From NCBI GenBank assembly GCA_937871435.1, contig CALMQM010000107.1:1-42279 (forward strand): 42,279 nt of DNA. Direction: 5' to 3'. The notes beneath the pieces were generated by a model, which had not been told where the DNA came from, did no database searches, and was given only the letters and a program-made list of their open reading frames with translations. Positions 1 through 7,934 of this stretch are shown in pieces; position 1 is the stretch's first letter, and each line of letters begins with the position of its first letter. Position numbers and translations under genes: made by a program. The DNA is from an uncultured Bacteroidota bacterium. GTDB lineage: Bacteria > Bacteroidota > Bacteroidia > AKYH767-A > 2013-40CM-41-45.

Positions 1-308
1 TCTGCTCCTCGTTGCAGGCACTGACATTTCAAATCTTCATCCGGATGATTAGTGATCAGGATGACGTTGATTTCCTTCATTTGTTTTCTTACTTCGTCGA
101 GAACCTGCAAACCGTTCACACCCGGCATATGTATGTCCAGAAGGATCACATCCGGATTCATGAATTCAACAAGAGCAAGGGTTTCGGCACCATCTTTTGC
201 ATAACCAACAGAGCTTACAAAATGAAGCTCTGAGATCATCTCTCTCAAACGTTGCACAATGACTGGAGAATCATCTGCTATGAGAACTTTTAGAGGGCCG
301 TTAAACAT
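1..308 (-). CDS. Response regulator receiver protein (3' end cut by window edge)
   Basis: About 102 codons are visible from an ATG at 308, and the frame runs off the left edge. The protein is a CheY-like receiver: an acidic pair at residues 12-13 (IADDS) and the phospho-acceptor Asp58 in LLDIHMPG. It would be phosphorylated by a histidine kinase. Any output domain lies beyond the edge, so single-domain versus DNA-binding or LytTR type cannot be decided. It sits 138 bp upstream of the NarL-type regulator's stop on the same strand, so it may belong to the same signalling locus, although the gap leaves room for a separate promoter. Confidence 0.85.
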   Translation of the reverse strand, partial: MFNGPLKVLIADDSPVIVQRLREMISELHFVSSVGYAKDGAETLALVEFMNPDVILLDIHMPGVNGLQVLDEVRKQMKEINVILITNHPDEDLKCQCLQRGA

Positions 309-446
309 GTGGTTTTATAGTCACAAAAACCCTAAAATGTTACCCTGTTTTCATAGGGATTAGGCTCAATATCATGTCGAAAGAATGTGGTTTAGAGTGT
401 CACATTCATTACTACAAAAAGCGAAAAATACCCCCTATCCGGAACT

Positions 447-1088
447 TTAAGATGTAATGATGTTGTTTGTGATTGCGTAATGCGTCAATTCCGCATTCGT
501 TCGCATGTTCATCTTTTCAAGGATCCTGGCTCTGTAGGTGCTGATGGTATTCACACTAAGCGAAAGAGATTCAGCAATTTCCGAAACTGTTTTTCCGGAA
601 GAAATCATTTTTAATACGTCAAACTCCCTGTCTGATAATGACTGATGTGGCATTTCGTATTCCTGAACATGACCTCCGATAGCTTCTGCAAGTTTTTCGG
701 CTAGGGATGGAGTAATATAACGCCGTCCTTTCAATACCTGTCGGACAGCCTGAACCAATTCCTCTGGCGCTGCTTCTTTTGTTATGTAACCTTGTGCACC
801 GGCCTTCAATACCCGAATAGCATATTGATCTTCGGGATGTATACTTAAAATAATTACAGGTGTAGCAGGGAATTCAGATTTTAATTGCTTGAGTGTGTCC
901 ATTCCGCTTTTACCCGGCATAGATAAATCGCTGATGATAATATCGGCATAAAATATTCGCGCCTTCCGGAGTAATTCTAATCCATCTGCAGCTTCCTCAA
1001 AATATGCATCCGGATATTCCTCCTGTAATATTTGCTTTAAACCTTTACGAACGATGCTGTGATCGTCAGCAAGAAGAATTTTAATCAT
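447..1088 (-). CDS. NarL/FixJ-family two-component response regulator
   Basis: 213 aa. The N-terminal receiver domain has the acidic pair in LLADDH and phospho-acceptor Asp54 in ISDLSMPG. The C-terminal LuxR/GerE helix-turn-helix spans about residues 148-205 (LSDREFDVLKMISSGKTVSE, then SLSVNTISTYRARIL). I chose the ATG at 1088 because it overlaps the stop of the upstream kinase by 8 nt (ATGATTAA), a classic coupling arrangement; the longer reading frame starts only with TTG. It is the evident partner of that kinase. Its targets are unknown. The pair is divergent from the nos cluster, but the sequence does not show that it regulates nos. Confidence 0.93.
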   Translation of the reverse strand: MIKILLADDHSIVRKGLKQILQEEYPDAYFEEAADGLELLRKARIFYADIIISDLSMPGKSGMDTLKQLKSEFPATPVIILSIHPEDQYAIRVLKAGAQGYITKEAAPEELVQAVRQVLKGRRYITPSLAEKLAEAIGGHVQEYEMPHQSLSDREFDVLKMISSGKTVSEIAESLSLSVNTISTYRARILEKMNMRTNAELTHYAITNNIITS

Positions 1089-3870
1089 TGTGTCCAAGAA
1101 TAGTCGTTTCGCTGATTGCAAATGGAGTGGTCAATTTGATTTTAGTTCCTGCACCCGGAACACTGGAAATTGACAATGCTCCTTTCATCGAATGTGCCCT
1201 TTCACGCATACCGAGTAATCCGAGACTTTGCGGTTGTTGTTTTTCTTCCATACTAAAACCTATTCCATCGTCTTCCACAATCAGAATCAGGTCATTTTCG
1301 TTTAAAGAAAGTGAAGAATTCACTTTGCCTGCTGATGCGTGGCGTGCCACATTGGTAAGCGATTCCTGAAAGATACGGAAAATACCTGTGGCAATTTGCT
1401 GGTCATATTTCTGATCGTGAAGGTCTGTATTAAAATGACATATAATACCTGTACGCTTGCTGAATTCCTGGCTTTGCCATTGCAAAGCTGCAATCAATCC
1501 AAGATCATCAAGAATACCAGGCCGAAGCTCAGTGGCTATTCTTCGAACAGTTTTCATCGTATCATCTATCAGGTGTAAAATTTCCTGTGATTTATTTACC
1601 ATCGAAGAATCATTCAGCTGAACCTTTTTTAGAAGCCAGGAAATATCCATTTTTAATCCTGTCAGTTGCTGGCCAAGTTCATCATGAATTTCCCTTGCTA
1701 TAAAGGTTCTTTCTTCTTCACGGATCTTCTCAAGATGCTCAGAAAGTTTTCGCAATTGATTGTTGGAATTCAACAGTGCTTCTTCCGCAAGAATTTTTTC
1801 AGTCACTTCTATTGCAAGGACCAGCAATGCTACCTGGTCATCCATCACAATTTCATGGGTGTTGATTTCAACATCAATCACAGTACCGTCCTTTTTCCGG
1901 TGCTTCCAGGATCCCGGATTTTTAATTTCATCAGCCGGTTTGTCCAGACACTTCATCAGTCGTTCCCGGTCCTCAGGAGTGAGCAGGTCAATGGTTCCAA
2001 ATGTGAGAAATTCTTCCCGTGTATAACCGTATTTTTGAATTGCGCTTTCATTCACATCCAATATTTGTGTAGAAGGCCACATCACCATCCACATTGGTAA
2101 GGGGTTATTTCTGAAAAGCAATTTGTATTTTCTTTCAGAATTTGCTTCCCTGATTTCTGCATGATGAACATCGGTTCTATCCTTCATTATAATTGTTACA
2201 CCATTTACTGAAGGATAAATACTCTCGTATAACCATTTTTCCTCAGGAGAAAAATATTCTTCTATCTCCTTATGTTTTTGAGTTTCCATCGCTTCTTTCA
2301 TTGCCTCAAAAAGCGGGTGACGTTCAAGATCAGGGTAAATGTCCCAGATAACTTTTCCTAAAACATCATTTGTTTGCATGTTCAGCATTTGCTCTGCCTG
2401 CTGATTGATCATTAAAAATTTCCATTCTTTATCAAATGCAATGAATCCATCTGAAATGCGATCAAGTGTCTGTGTAATTTCATTTGTTTTCTCAATCACC
2501 TTTAACGATAACTCCTTGTTAAATTGCTTCAACTGGTCTTCATACAACTTGTGTGAAGAGATGTCCTGGTTGATTGAGATGAATCCTGTAAGTACACCGT
2601 TTGTTTGCCGGACAGGCGCAAGGGAACTCAATACATTAATTACAGAACCGTCTTTTCGGTATTGCTGTGATTCTCCTTGCCAGTGACCGGTTTCACAAAC
2701 CTGACTAATGATCTTTTTGACAAGATCTTTATTCAGAATTGAGTGCATGAATTGAGCTCCTTCCTGATTAATCACTTCCTTGGCAGTGTAGCCATACATT
2801 CTCTCAGCACCTTTGTTCCAGCTTTTGATGATCATGCCTGCATCAGTTGAAATAATGGCATCACTGGATTGTTCTACTATGCTGTTGAGATAATTCAGAT
2901 GGAATTCATTTTTGCGACGTTCGGTAATATCCATCATCACTGAACGACTGTATTCAAAATTGCCTTGTGAATCCAATACCGCTGATGCATTAACTTGAAC
3001 AAAAAATGTACTTCCATCTTTTCGAACCAACTCAATTTCTAATCCTCTCACAGCAGTGTTATTGATAAAAGAAGGAAAATTCGAATCAAAGATTTTTTTA
3101 CTCTCCGGACTGATAAATTCAAAGAATTTTCTTTTTTCAATAATTTCCTCTCTTGCATAACCAAGCCAGTTGAGCTCTGTCTGGTTCATTTCAATAATCA
3201 ATCCGTTTTTGTCTAATGAATGATAGCCGCAAGGTGCATTGTCATACAAATCAAGTATCCTGTTCCTGGAAGCCTCAAGAGATTTACTGGATTTTAACTT
3301 CCCTGCTGAAAATTCTTTGAATAAGTATATTACTAACAGTATGGAGCTGACTATCAGGATTGACATCAGAATGAAAGTAATTTTGATTTCCTGGAGCAGA
3401 CCATTTTTTTCCGACTTGATATTGTAAAGATTTTTTTGCGTCTGCAGAAACAATTCCATTGAAAGATTTGCTCCCAATGATAGTTGTTGATTCAAAACAG
3501 GAGAAGATTTCCCTGTCTGTATTTTCAGTATAATATTACCAAGGTTTTCCAACTTTGTCTGATCAGCAAACTGAGTAAAAGGTATCAACTTCGATAGTTC
3601 CTTTGAGTAAGCCGTTGCAGCCAAAACATTATCATGCAGGTTGGATGCATTAAGCAAAACATCACCAACATCACTTTGAGACAAAGAATTGCTGAAAGAG
3701 TTCGATAGGGAATGCAATAACGGGAGTTGCTTTTCCGCTATTTCTTGTGCCTTGTCATACGATTTAAATTTATTTACATGCAGAAAAATTGTTTGAATAA
3801 ACAAGGTGAAAATAACAATGAATAAAACTGAAAGAGCCGCGATTCGGATTTTATAATTTCGAGTCAGCAT
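1081..3870 (-). CDS. Membrane-bound multi-PAS sensor histidine kinase (HisKA_3/NarX-DegS type)
   Basis: 929 aa. TM helices lie at about residues 9-30 and 163-184 and enclose a roughly 130-residue, mostly helical periplasmic sensor. Four PAS-like modules follow at about 203-318, 325-440, 465-570 and 580-692; two carry the NxxxxxxxGYxxEE signature. A coiled region leads to the HisKA_3 dimerisation helix with His729 (REIHDELGQQ). The ATPase domain shows an N-box (QESLTNVARHA, about 835-845), VEDDGIGF and LGLLGMRER. The architecture predicts autophosphorylation at His729 and transfer to the NarL-type regulator whose start overlaps this stop. No haem- or FeS-binding Cys cluster is evident in the PAS domains, so the signal is unknown. 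It starts 312 bp from the divergent nos cytochrome gene. Confidence 0.93.
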   Translation of the reverse strand: MLTRNYKIRIAALSVLFIVIFTLFIQTIFLHVNKFKSYDKAQEIAEKQLPLLHSLSNSFSNSLSQSDVGDVLLNASNLHDNVLAATAYSKELSKLIPFTQFADQTKLENLGNIILKIQTGKSSPVLNQQLSLGANLSMELFLQTQKNLYNIKSEKNGLLQEIKITFILMSILIVSSILLVIYLFKEFSAGKLKSSKSLEASRNRILDLYDNAPCGYHSLDKNGLIIEMNQTELNWLGYAREEIIEKRKFFEFISPESKKIFDSNFPSFINNTAVRGLEIELVRKDGSTFFVQVNASAVLDSQGNFEYSRSVMMDITERRKNEFHLNYLNSIVEQSSDAIISTDAGMIIKSWNKGAERMYGYTAKEVINQEGAQFMHSILNKDLVKKIISQVCETGHWQGESQQYRKDGSVINVLSSLAPVRQTNGVLTGFISINQDISSHKLYEDQLKQFNKELSLKVIEKTNEITQTLDRISDGFIAFDKEWKFLMINQQAEQMLNMQTNDVLGKVIWDIYPDLERHPLFEAMKEAMETQKHKEIEEYFSPEEKWLYESIYPSVNGVTIIMKDRTDVHHAEIREANSERKYKLLFRNNPLPMWMVMWPSTQILDVNESAIQKYGYTREEFLTFGTIDLLTPEDRERLMKCLDKPADEIKNPGSWKHRKKDGTVIDVEINTHEIVMDDQVALLVLAIEVTEKILAEEALLNSNNQLRKLSEHLEKIREEERTFIAREIHDELGQQLTGLKMDISWLLKKVQLNDSSMVNKSQEILHLIDDTMKTVRRIATELRPGILDDLGLIAALQWQSQEFSKRTGIICHFNTDLHDQKYDQQIATGIFRIFQESLTNVARHASAGKVNSSLSLNENDLILIVEDDGIGFSMEEKQQPQSLGLLGMRERAHSMKGALSISSVPGAGTKIKLTTPFAISETTILGHND

Positions 3871-4089
3871 TTTTGTCTTTGATTAATCAATAAAAACAAT
3901 TAAATATTTGATGGAGGCTGATCTGAAAATTAACTATTAATATGAGTAATCTGTTCCACAAAAACCGCATAATTCTGTTAGTTTTTAATAGCAAGAATGC
4001 CCAAATTCGCTCAATTTTCAATCATTGGCTTAAATCTGTTCATTTTCTTGTTTTTGCTTCAAAAATGCTATGAAAACTTACTTTCTTCT

Positions 4090-4125
4090 TTGATGAATCT
4101 CAGGATATGCTCTGAGTTTCATCAT
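4090..4125 (+). promoter_or_regulatory. Paired CRP/FNR-like boxes forming a 13-bp dyad upstream of the nosZ transcript
   Basis: An imperfect inverted repeat, TGATGAATCTCAG (4091-4103) and CTGAGTTTCATCA (4112-4124), has one mismatch and an 8-bp spacer. Each half reads as a CRP/FNR-type box: TTGAT-gaat-CTCAG centred at 4096.5 and CTGAG-tttc-ATCAT centred at 4118.5. The centres are 22 bp apart, about two helical turns. The proximal box is 30.5 bp upstream of the -7 element, which is about -41.5 if that element is centred at -7. The operator role is inferred. The rest of the 312-bp divergent region (3871-4182) holds the -7 box but no gene I can support. Confidence 0.55.
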
Positions 4126-4148
4126 ATAGACAAACAGGCTCTTCTCAA

Positions 4149-4156
4149 TACATTTG
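4149..4156 (+). promoter_or_regulatory. Bacteroidota -7 promoter box (TACATTTG) for the cytochrome-nosZ transcript
   Basis: TACATTTG matches the Bacteroidota TAnnTTTG consensus exactly and lies 26 bp before the cytochrome ATG, predicting a leader of about 20-25 nt. No TTTG-like -33 box is visible 17-23 bp upstream, which suits an activator-dependent promoter using the CRP/FNR-like boxes. Confidence 0.55.
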
Positions 4157-4182
4157 TTCATATTTTAAAACATAAAAAGACA

Positions 4183-4698
4183 ATGAAAAAAATTGCTTTC
4201 TCTCTCTCTAACAGTGTCCGGTTTTTAGGAATACTACTCCCATTCCTGCTGTCCCTGGTTCTCCTCCAGAGCTGCTCTTCCGGTAATAATGAAGCATCTA
4301 AAGATGCTGACAACAGTGGAAACATGATGAAAGATGCTGAAGAAATGAAGGACGACGGAAAAGGAATCGGTCCGGTGAAATCTGTGGAAATCCCAACTTC
4401 TATCGATGCAGAAATGGCTTCCAACGGAGAAAAATTATTTCAGGCAAAATGTACAGCCTGCCACAAATTTGCTGCAGAAAAATATGTTGGTCCTGGATTG
4501 TTAGGTGTGACCAAACGCAGAAAACCGGAATGGATCATGAACATGATGCTGAACCCGACAGAAATGACTCAGAAAGATCCTACGGCTAAAGAACTCTTAG
4601 CTACACATCTTACTCAAATGACAAACCAGAATGTTACCGAAGCGGATGCACGAAGTATATATGAATATTTTAGAAAAATGGATGGCGCTGCTAACTAA
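4183..4698 (+). CDS. Monohaem cytochrome c lipoprotein, probable electron donor to NosZ
   Basis: 171 aa from the ATG at 4183. The longer frame from 3997 would read through the promoter and bury the signal peptide. A hydrophobic leader ends in a lipobox, LLQSC, then a low-complexity acidic and Met-rich linker, then a class I cytochrome c domain with haem motif CTACH at residues 90-94 and several downstream Met candidates for the distal ligand. It is predicted to be lipid-anchored in the periplasm. It lies 29 bp upstream of nosZ on the same strand and is very likely cotranscribed. Cytochromes c are recurrent members of clade II nos clusters and are thought to carry quinol-derived electrons to NosZ. 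That role here is inferred from position. Confidence 0.88.
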   Translation: MKKIAFSLSNSVRFLGILLPFLLSLVLLQSCSSGNNEASKDADNSGNMMKDAEEMKDDGKGIGPVKSVEIPTSIDAEMASNGEKLFQAKCTACHKFAAEKYVGPGLLGVTKRRKPEWIMNMMLNPTEMTQKDPTAKELLATHLTQMTNQNVTEADARSIYEYFRKMDGAAN

Positions 4699-4715
4699 TT
4701 GAACACATAAAACAA

Positions 4716-4721
4716 AGGAGG
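4716..4721 (+). promoter_or_regulatory. Perfect Shine-Dalgarno AGGAGG before nosZ
   Basis: AGGAGG with 6 nt to the nosZ ATG. Most genes in this window, as usual in Bacteroidota, have no recognisable Shine-Dalgarno, so this one fixes the nosZ start and suggests high translation relative to the cytochrome before it. Confidence 0.7.
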
Positions 4722-4727
4722 ATCAAA

Positions 4728-6689
4728 ATGAAAAAAATGTTAAACCTATTGCTGTTACCTGCAGCTTTCCTGGCAGTAACTATCATCTCCGGATGTGGCG
4801 GTAAACAGGAAAAAAAATCGGTCGCTTCCGGTGACGCACCCGGCAAAGTATATGTTGCGCCGGGAAAATTGGATAAATATTATGAGTTTTTGTCCGGTGG
4901 ATTCAGCGGTCAGGTAAGCGTTTATGGTTTGCCATCTTGTCGCTTACTGAAAGTAATCCCTGTTTTTGCAGTGAATGCTGAAAACGGTTATGGATTTACT
5001 GAAGAATCCAAAAATATGCTCAATTCCACTCATGGGAATATTCCATGGGATGATTCACATCACCCCGAACTGTCAATGACTGATGGCAAACCGGATGGAA
5101 GATGGTTATTCATTAATTCCAACAATACACCACGTATCGCACGTATTGACTTATCGACTTTCCGTACTGCTGAAATTATTGAAATCCCGAACAGCGGTGG
5201 ATGTCACGCTTCTCCGTTTACCACAGAGAATACCGATTATGTAGTTGCAGCTACTCGTTTCAGCGTGCCAATCGAAGGGAACAAGGATGTTCCAATTAAT
5301 ACATACAAAGAAAACTTCAAAGGCACACTTACTTTCGTGAAAGTTGACAAAACTACCGGTAACATGGGAATTGGTTTTCAGATTCTCATGCCGGGCTTTG
5401 ACTATGATTTAGCTCACTCAGGAAAAGGCCCATCATCCGGATGGTTCTTCTTCTCTTGCTATAACTCAGAACAAGCGCATACATTACTTGAAGCAAATGC
5501 CAGTCAGAACGACAAAGATTTTATCGTTGCAGTCAATTACAAGAAAGCGGAAGAATACCTCGCGCAAGGAAAAGGAAAAGATTTTGCCTGCAAATATTAT
5601 CACAATACACTGGATGAGAAAACACATTCTGTGAATTCTGAAGTCCTGAGTGGAGTGAAAATGCTCGATCCGAAAGATTGCCCCGGTTTGTTGTATTTGA
5701 TGCCATGCCCTAAATCTCCTCATGGAGCAGATGTAGATCCAACCGGTGAATATATAGTTGGCGGAGGTAAACTTGCTACAGTAATTCCTGTATTCGGATT
5801 CTCTAAAATTCAAAAAGCAATCGAAGCGAAAGATTTTATCGGTGATGTAAATGGTATTCCGATTCTGAAATATGAATCTGTCATGGCAGGTGAAGTGCAA
5901 AAACCAGGACTGGGACCATTGCATACTGAATTTGATGGTAAAGGATTTGCGTATACCTCCTTCTTCGTTTCTTCAGAAGTGGTGAAATGGAAATTGGGAA
6001 CATGGGAAGTAGTTGATCGGATTCCTACATATTATTCTATTGGTCACTTGTCTATCCCCGGAGGAGACTCAAAGAGCCCCTGGCCTGACTATTTGCTCGC
6101 GATGAATAAAATTACCAAAGACCGTTACTTGCTTACTGGTCCGGAACTCAACCAAAGTGCTCAGTTGATTGACATCACCGGTGAGAAAATGAAAATCTTG
6201 TATGATTTCCCAACTGTAGGAGAGCCACACTATGCGCAAGGTTTACCTGCCGACCTGGTAATGAATCATCAGGTAAAGGTTTTTAAACTGGAAGATAACA
6301 AACATCCATATGCATGTTTGAATGAAAAAGATGCCCGAGTAGAAAGAAAGGGAAATGAAGTTCATGTGTACATGACTTCTGTTCGTTCACATTTTGTTCC
6401 GGATAATATTGAAGGTGTAAAAGTAGGAGATGTGGTTTATTTTCACGTTACAAACCTGGAACAAGACTGGGATACTCCGCATGGGTTTGCAGTTAAAGGT
6501 TCTACAAGTTCTGAACTGTTAATCATGCCGGGAGAAACCCAAACTTTGAAGTTTACTCCGAAAGAAGCAGATATATATCCGTTCTACTGTACAGATTTCT
6601 GTTCAGCGCTTCACCAGGAAATGCAAGGATACATGAGAGTTTCACCTGCCAACTCCAATGTGGCTTTAACTTTTTCGACAGGTAAATAA
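4728..6689 (+). CDS. nosZ: Nitrous oxide reductase, clade II (Sec-dependent)
   Basis: 653 aa. Catalyses two-electron reduction of N2O to N2 in the periplasm. The N-terminus is a Sec-type leader with a possible lipobox (ISGC, Cys23) and no twin-arginine motif, as expected of clade II rather than Tat-exported clade I enzymes. The seven-bladed propeller has CuZ-type His ligands, including the DDSHHPELSMTDG segment (His111-112) and GGCH (His160). The C-terminal cupredoxin carries the CuA motif CTDFCSALHQEM (Cys621, Cys625, His629, Met632), with the upstream His in DTPHGF. All expected copper motifs look intact. A strong SD precedes it and an intrinsic terminator follows it, so it can be expressed above the maturation genes. 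Confidence 0.97.
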   Translation: MKKMLNLLLLPAAFLAVTIISGCGGKQEKKSVASGDAPGKVYVAPGKLDKYYEFLSGGFSGQVSVYGLPSCRLLKVIPVFAVNAENGYGFTEESKNMLNSTHGNIPWDDSHHPELSMTDGKPDGRWLFINSNNTPRIARIDLSTFRTAEIIEIPNSGGCHASPFTTENTDYVVAATRFSVPIEGNKDVPINTYKENFKGTLTFVKVDKTTGNMGIGFQILMPGFDYDLAHSGKGPSSGWFFFSCYNSEQAHTLLEANASQNDKDFIVAVNYKKAEEYLAQGKGKDFACKYYHNTLDEKTHSVNSEVLSGVKMLDPKDCPGLLYLMPCPKSPHGADVDPTGEYIVGGGKLATVIPVFGFSKIQKAIEAKDFIGDVNGIPILKYESVMAGEVQKPGLGPLHTEFDGKGFAYTSFFVSSEVVKWKLGTWEVVDRIPTYYSIGHLSIPGGDSKSPWPDYLLAMNKITKDRYLLTGPELNQSAQLIDITGEKMKILYDFPTVGEPHYAQGLPADLVMNHQVKVFKLEDNKHPYACLNEKDARVERKGNEVHVYMTSVRSHFVPDNIEGVKVGDVVYFHVTNLEQDWDTPHGFAVKGSTSSELLIMPGETQTLKFTPKEADIYPFYCTDFCSALHQEMQGYMRVSPANSNVALTFSTGK

Positions 6690-6704
6690 TAGGAGAGAGA
6701 GTGA

Positions 6705-6741
6705 AAAGGAGAAGTAGCAATGCTTCTCCTTTCGCTTTTTT
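6705..6741 (+). terminator. Intrinsic terminator after nosZ
   Basis: A 10-bp perfect stem (AAAGGAGAAG at 6705-6714 with CTTCTCCTTT at 6723-6732), an 8-nt loop, then CGC and six T. It probably separates the cytochrome-nosZ message from the downstream maturation genes, or reduces read-through into them. Confidence 0.85.
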
Positions 6742-6798
6742 ATAGATTTGGTTGTTGTGTTTTCACAGTTTTTTTATTGATTGAGGTCACAGTTAATT

Positions 6799-6812
6799 CT
6801 GATTGCAATCAT
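6799..6812 (+). promoter_or_regulatory. CRP/FNR-like operator upstream of the nos maturation genes
   Basis: CTGAT-tgca-ATCAT contains a perfect 12-bp palindrome (TGATTGCAATCA, 6800-6811) that matches 8 of 10 positions of the FNR/CRP consensus TTGAT-N4-ATCAA. Its centre is 29.5 bp upstream of a TAATTTTG box, about -41. The flanking C and T are the same as in the proximal box before the nosZ transcript. A weaker surrounding repeat (ATTGAGG 6780-6786, CCTCAAT 6814-6820) is also present. Function is inferred. Confidence 0.6.
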
Positions 6813-6834
6813 TCCTCAATTGTTTCATTCATTC

Positions 6835-6842
6835 TAATTTTG
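6835..6842 (+). promoter_or_regulatory. -7 promoter box (TAATTTTG) for the nos maturation operon
   Basis: Exact TAnnTTTG match 28 bp before the next start codon and about 95 bp after the nosZ terminator stem. There is no clear -33 element; the CRP/FNR-like palindrome occupies the activator position instead. Confidence 0.5.
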
Positions 6843-6870
6843 TTGGAGTATTAAGTAATTAATTAATCAA

Positions 6871-7449
6871 ATGAAAAAGAGTTCTGCTGTTCTGATCGCC
6901 ATTGCATGTCTGGCTATGATAGTCAGTTTATTTGTTCCTCTATGGACTGTAACACTGGAGGCTCCTCAATATCCTGAAGGATTGATTCTGGAAATTTGGT
7001 TGAATAAACTTGGTGGGCAAGTTGACATTATTAGTGAACTGAATCACTATATAGGAATGAAAAAAATCAGTGTTGAAATGTTTCCCGAATTCGAATACAT
7101 GCGCACTATATTATTGGGTGTGGTTATTTCCGGACTTCTGGTTGCTATTCTGCGAAAGAAATGGTTGTTTGTTTTCTGGTTTGTTGTATTTTTTGGCATC
7201 GCTGCACTGGGAATCTATGATTTTTGGAGCTGGGAATATGATTATGGACACAATCTCGATCCAAGAGCGGCTATCAAAATTCCCGATATGTATTATCAGC
7301 CCCCATTACTTGGTTGTAAACAATTGCTTAATTTTAACGCTTGTTCATTCCCTGCAACAGGTGGATGGATTGTAATACTCTCCGGAACTCTCTCATTCCT
7401 CGTATTTGCCTATGAGTTATTTTTTAACAAGAAAAGATCACACAAATAA
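6871..7449 (+). CDS. Four-TM membrane protein of the nos cluster (NosB-like candidate)
   Basis: 192 aa with predicted TM helices at about residues 5-25, 80-96, 99-118 and 163-185. A roughly 50-residue soluble loop follows helix 1, and a second loop before helix 4 contains a GCKQLLNFNACSFPATGG segment with two Cys. No enzyme motif is recognised. Clade II nos clusters characteristically carry a polytopic membrane protein called NosB just after nosZ; the position, size and topology here fit, but I cannot confirm homology from sequence alone. It starts the maturation operon and overlaps nosL by up to 38 nt. It could act in electron transfer to NosZ or in NosZ maturation, but neither is shown. Confidence 0.75.
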   Translation: MKKSSAVLIAIACLAMIVSLFVPLWTVTLEAPQYPEGLILEIWLNKLGGQVDIISELNHYIGMKKISVEMFPEFEYMRTILLGVVISGLLVAILRKKWLFVFWFVVFFGIAALGIYDFWSWEYDYGHNLDPRAAIKIPDMYYQPPLLGCKQLLNFNACSFPATGGWIVILSGTLSFLVFAYELFFNKKRSHK

Positions 7450-7915
7450 TATCACACGCAAGTTGCTATTTGCCGGATCGAAAACAGTTACATATTGTTG
7501 GTTTGTTGCGTTTCTGTTTCTCCAGGCATGTAGTGGAGGTCCTGAACCGATTCACTATGGAAAAGATGGATGTGACTTTTGCAAAATGATTATAGTTGAT
7601 TCACATTTCGGAGCCGAATTGGTTACATCCAAAGGAAAGATCTACAAATTTGATTCTATTGAATGTATGATTCACTATTTCAGACAAAATTCCGGACTTA
7701 ATATCGTTTCAGCATTAATGCTGGTCACGGATCATAGCCGACCAGGAGAAATGATCGATGCCAGAAAGGCGGGTTATTTAGTTTCGGAAAAATTGCCAAG
7801 TCCGATGGGCGCTTCATTGAGTGCCTTTATTCATGCAGATTCTCTTCATGCAAATCTTATGCGGTTTGGTGGTCAATCCATGCAATGGGAAGAACTACTC
7901 CATGTTATAAAATGA
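7412..7915 (+). CDS. nosL: NosL, copper chaperone lipoprotein for NosZ maturation
   Basis: About 167 aa from the ATG at 7412, which lies inside the preceding gene. A TTG at 7463 would avoid the overlap and give a compact lipoprotein signal ending FLFLQAC, so the start is uncertain. The mature protein opens with the NosL signature CDFCKM (the GxxxCxxCxM copper-binding motif) and later has DSIECMIHYF and ARKAGYLV-SEKLPSPMG segments typical of the family. NosL is an outer-face lipoprotein that binds Cu(I) and supplies the NosDFY complex for CuZ assembly. It is followed 19 bp later by nosD in one operon. Confidence 0.92.
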   Translation: MSYFLTRKDHTNNITRKLLFAGSKTVTYCWFVAFLFLQACSGGPEPIHYGKDGCDFCKMIIVDSHFGAELVTSKGKIYKFDSIECMIHYFRQNSGLNIVSALMLVTDHSRPGEMIDARKAGYLVSEKLPSPMGASLSAFIHADSLHANLMRFGGQSMQWEELLHVIK

Positions 7916-7934
7916 TATTGCAAATTCATTTTTC

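Noticed and set aside
12-233. 73-codon plus-strand ORF
   Set aside because: Shadow of the receiver-domain gene on the opposite strand.
3879-3890. TTGATTAATCAA palindrome upstream of the sensor kinase start
   Set aside because: Resembles an FNR site but has a 2-bp rather than 4-bp centre and no -7 box on the minus strand at a fitting distance; AT-rich palindromes of this size occur by chance.
3997-4182. 62-codon N-terminal extension of the cytochrome c frame
   Set aside because: It would read through the dyad and -7 box and hide the lipoprotein signal that begins at the ATG at 4183.
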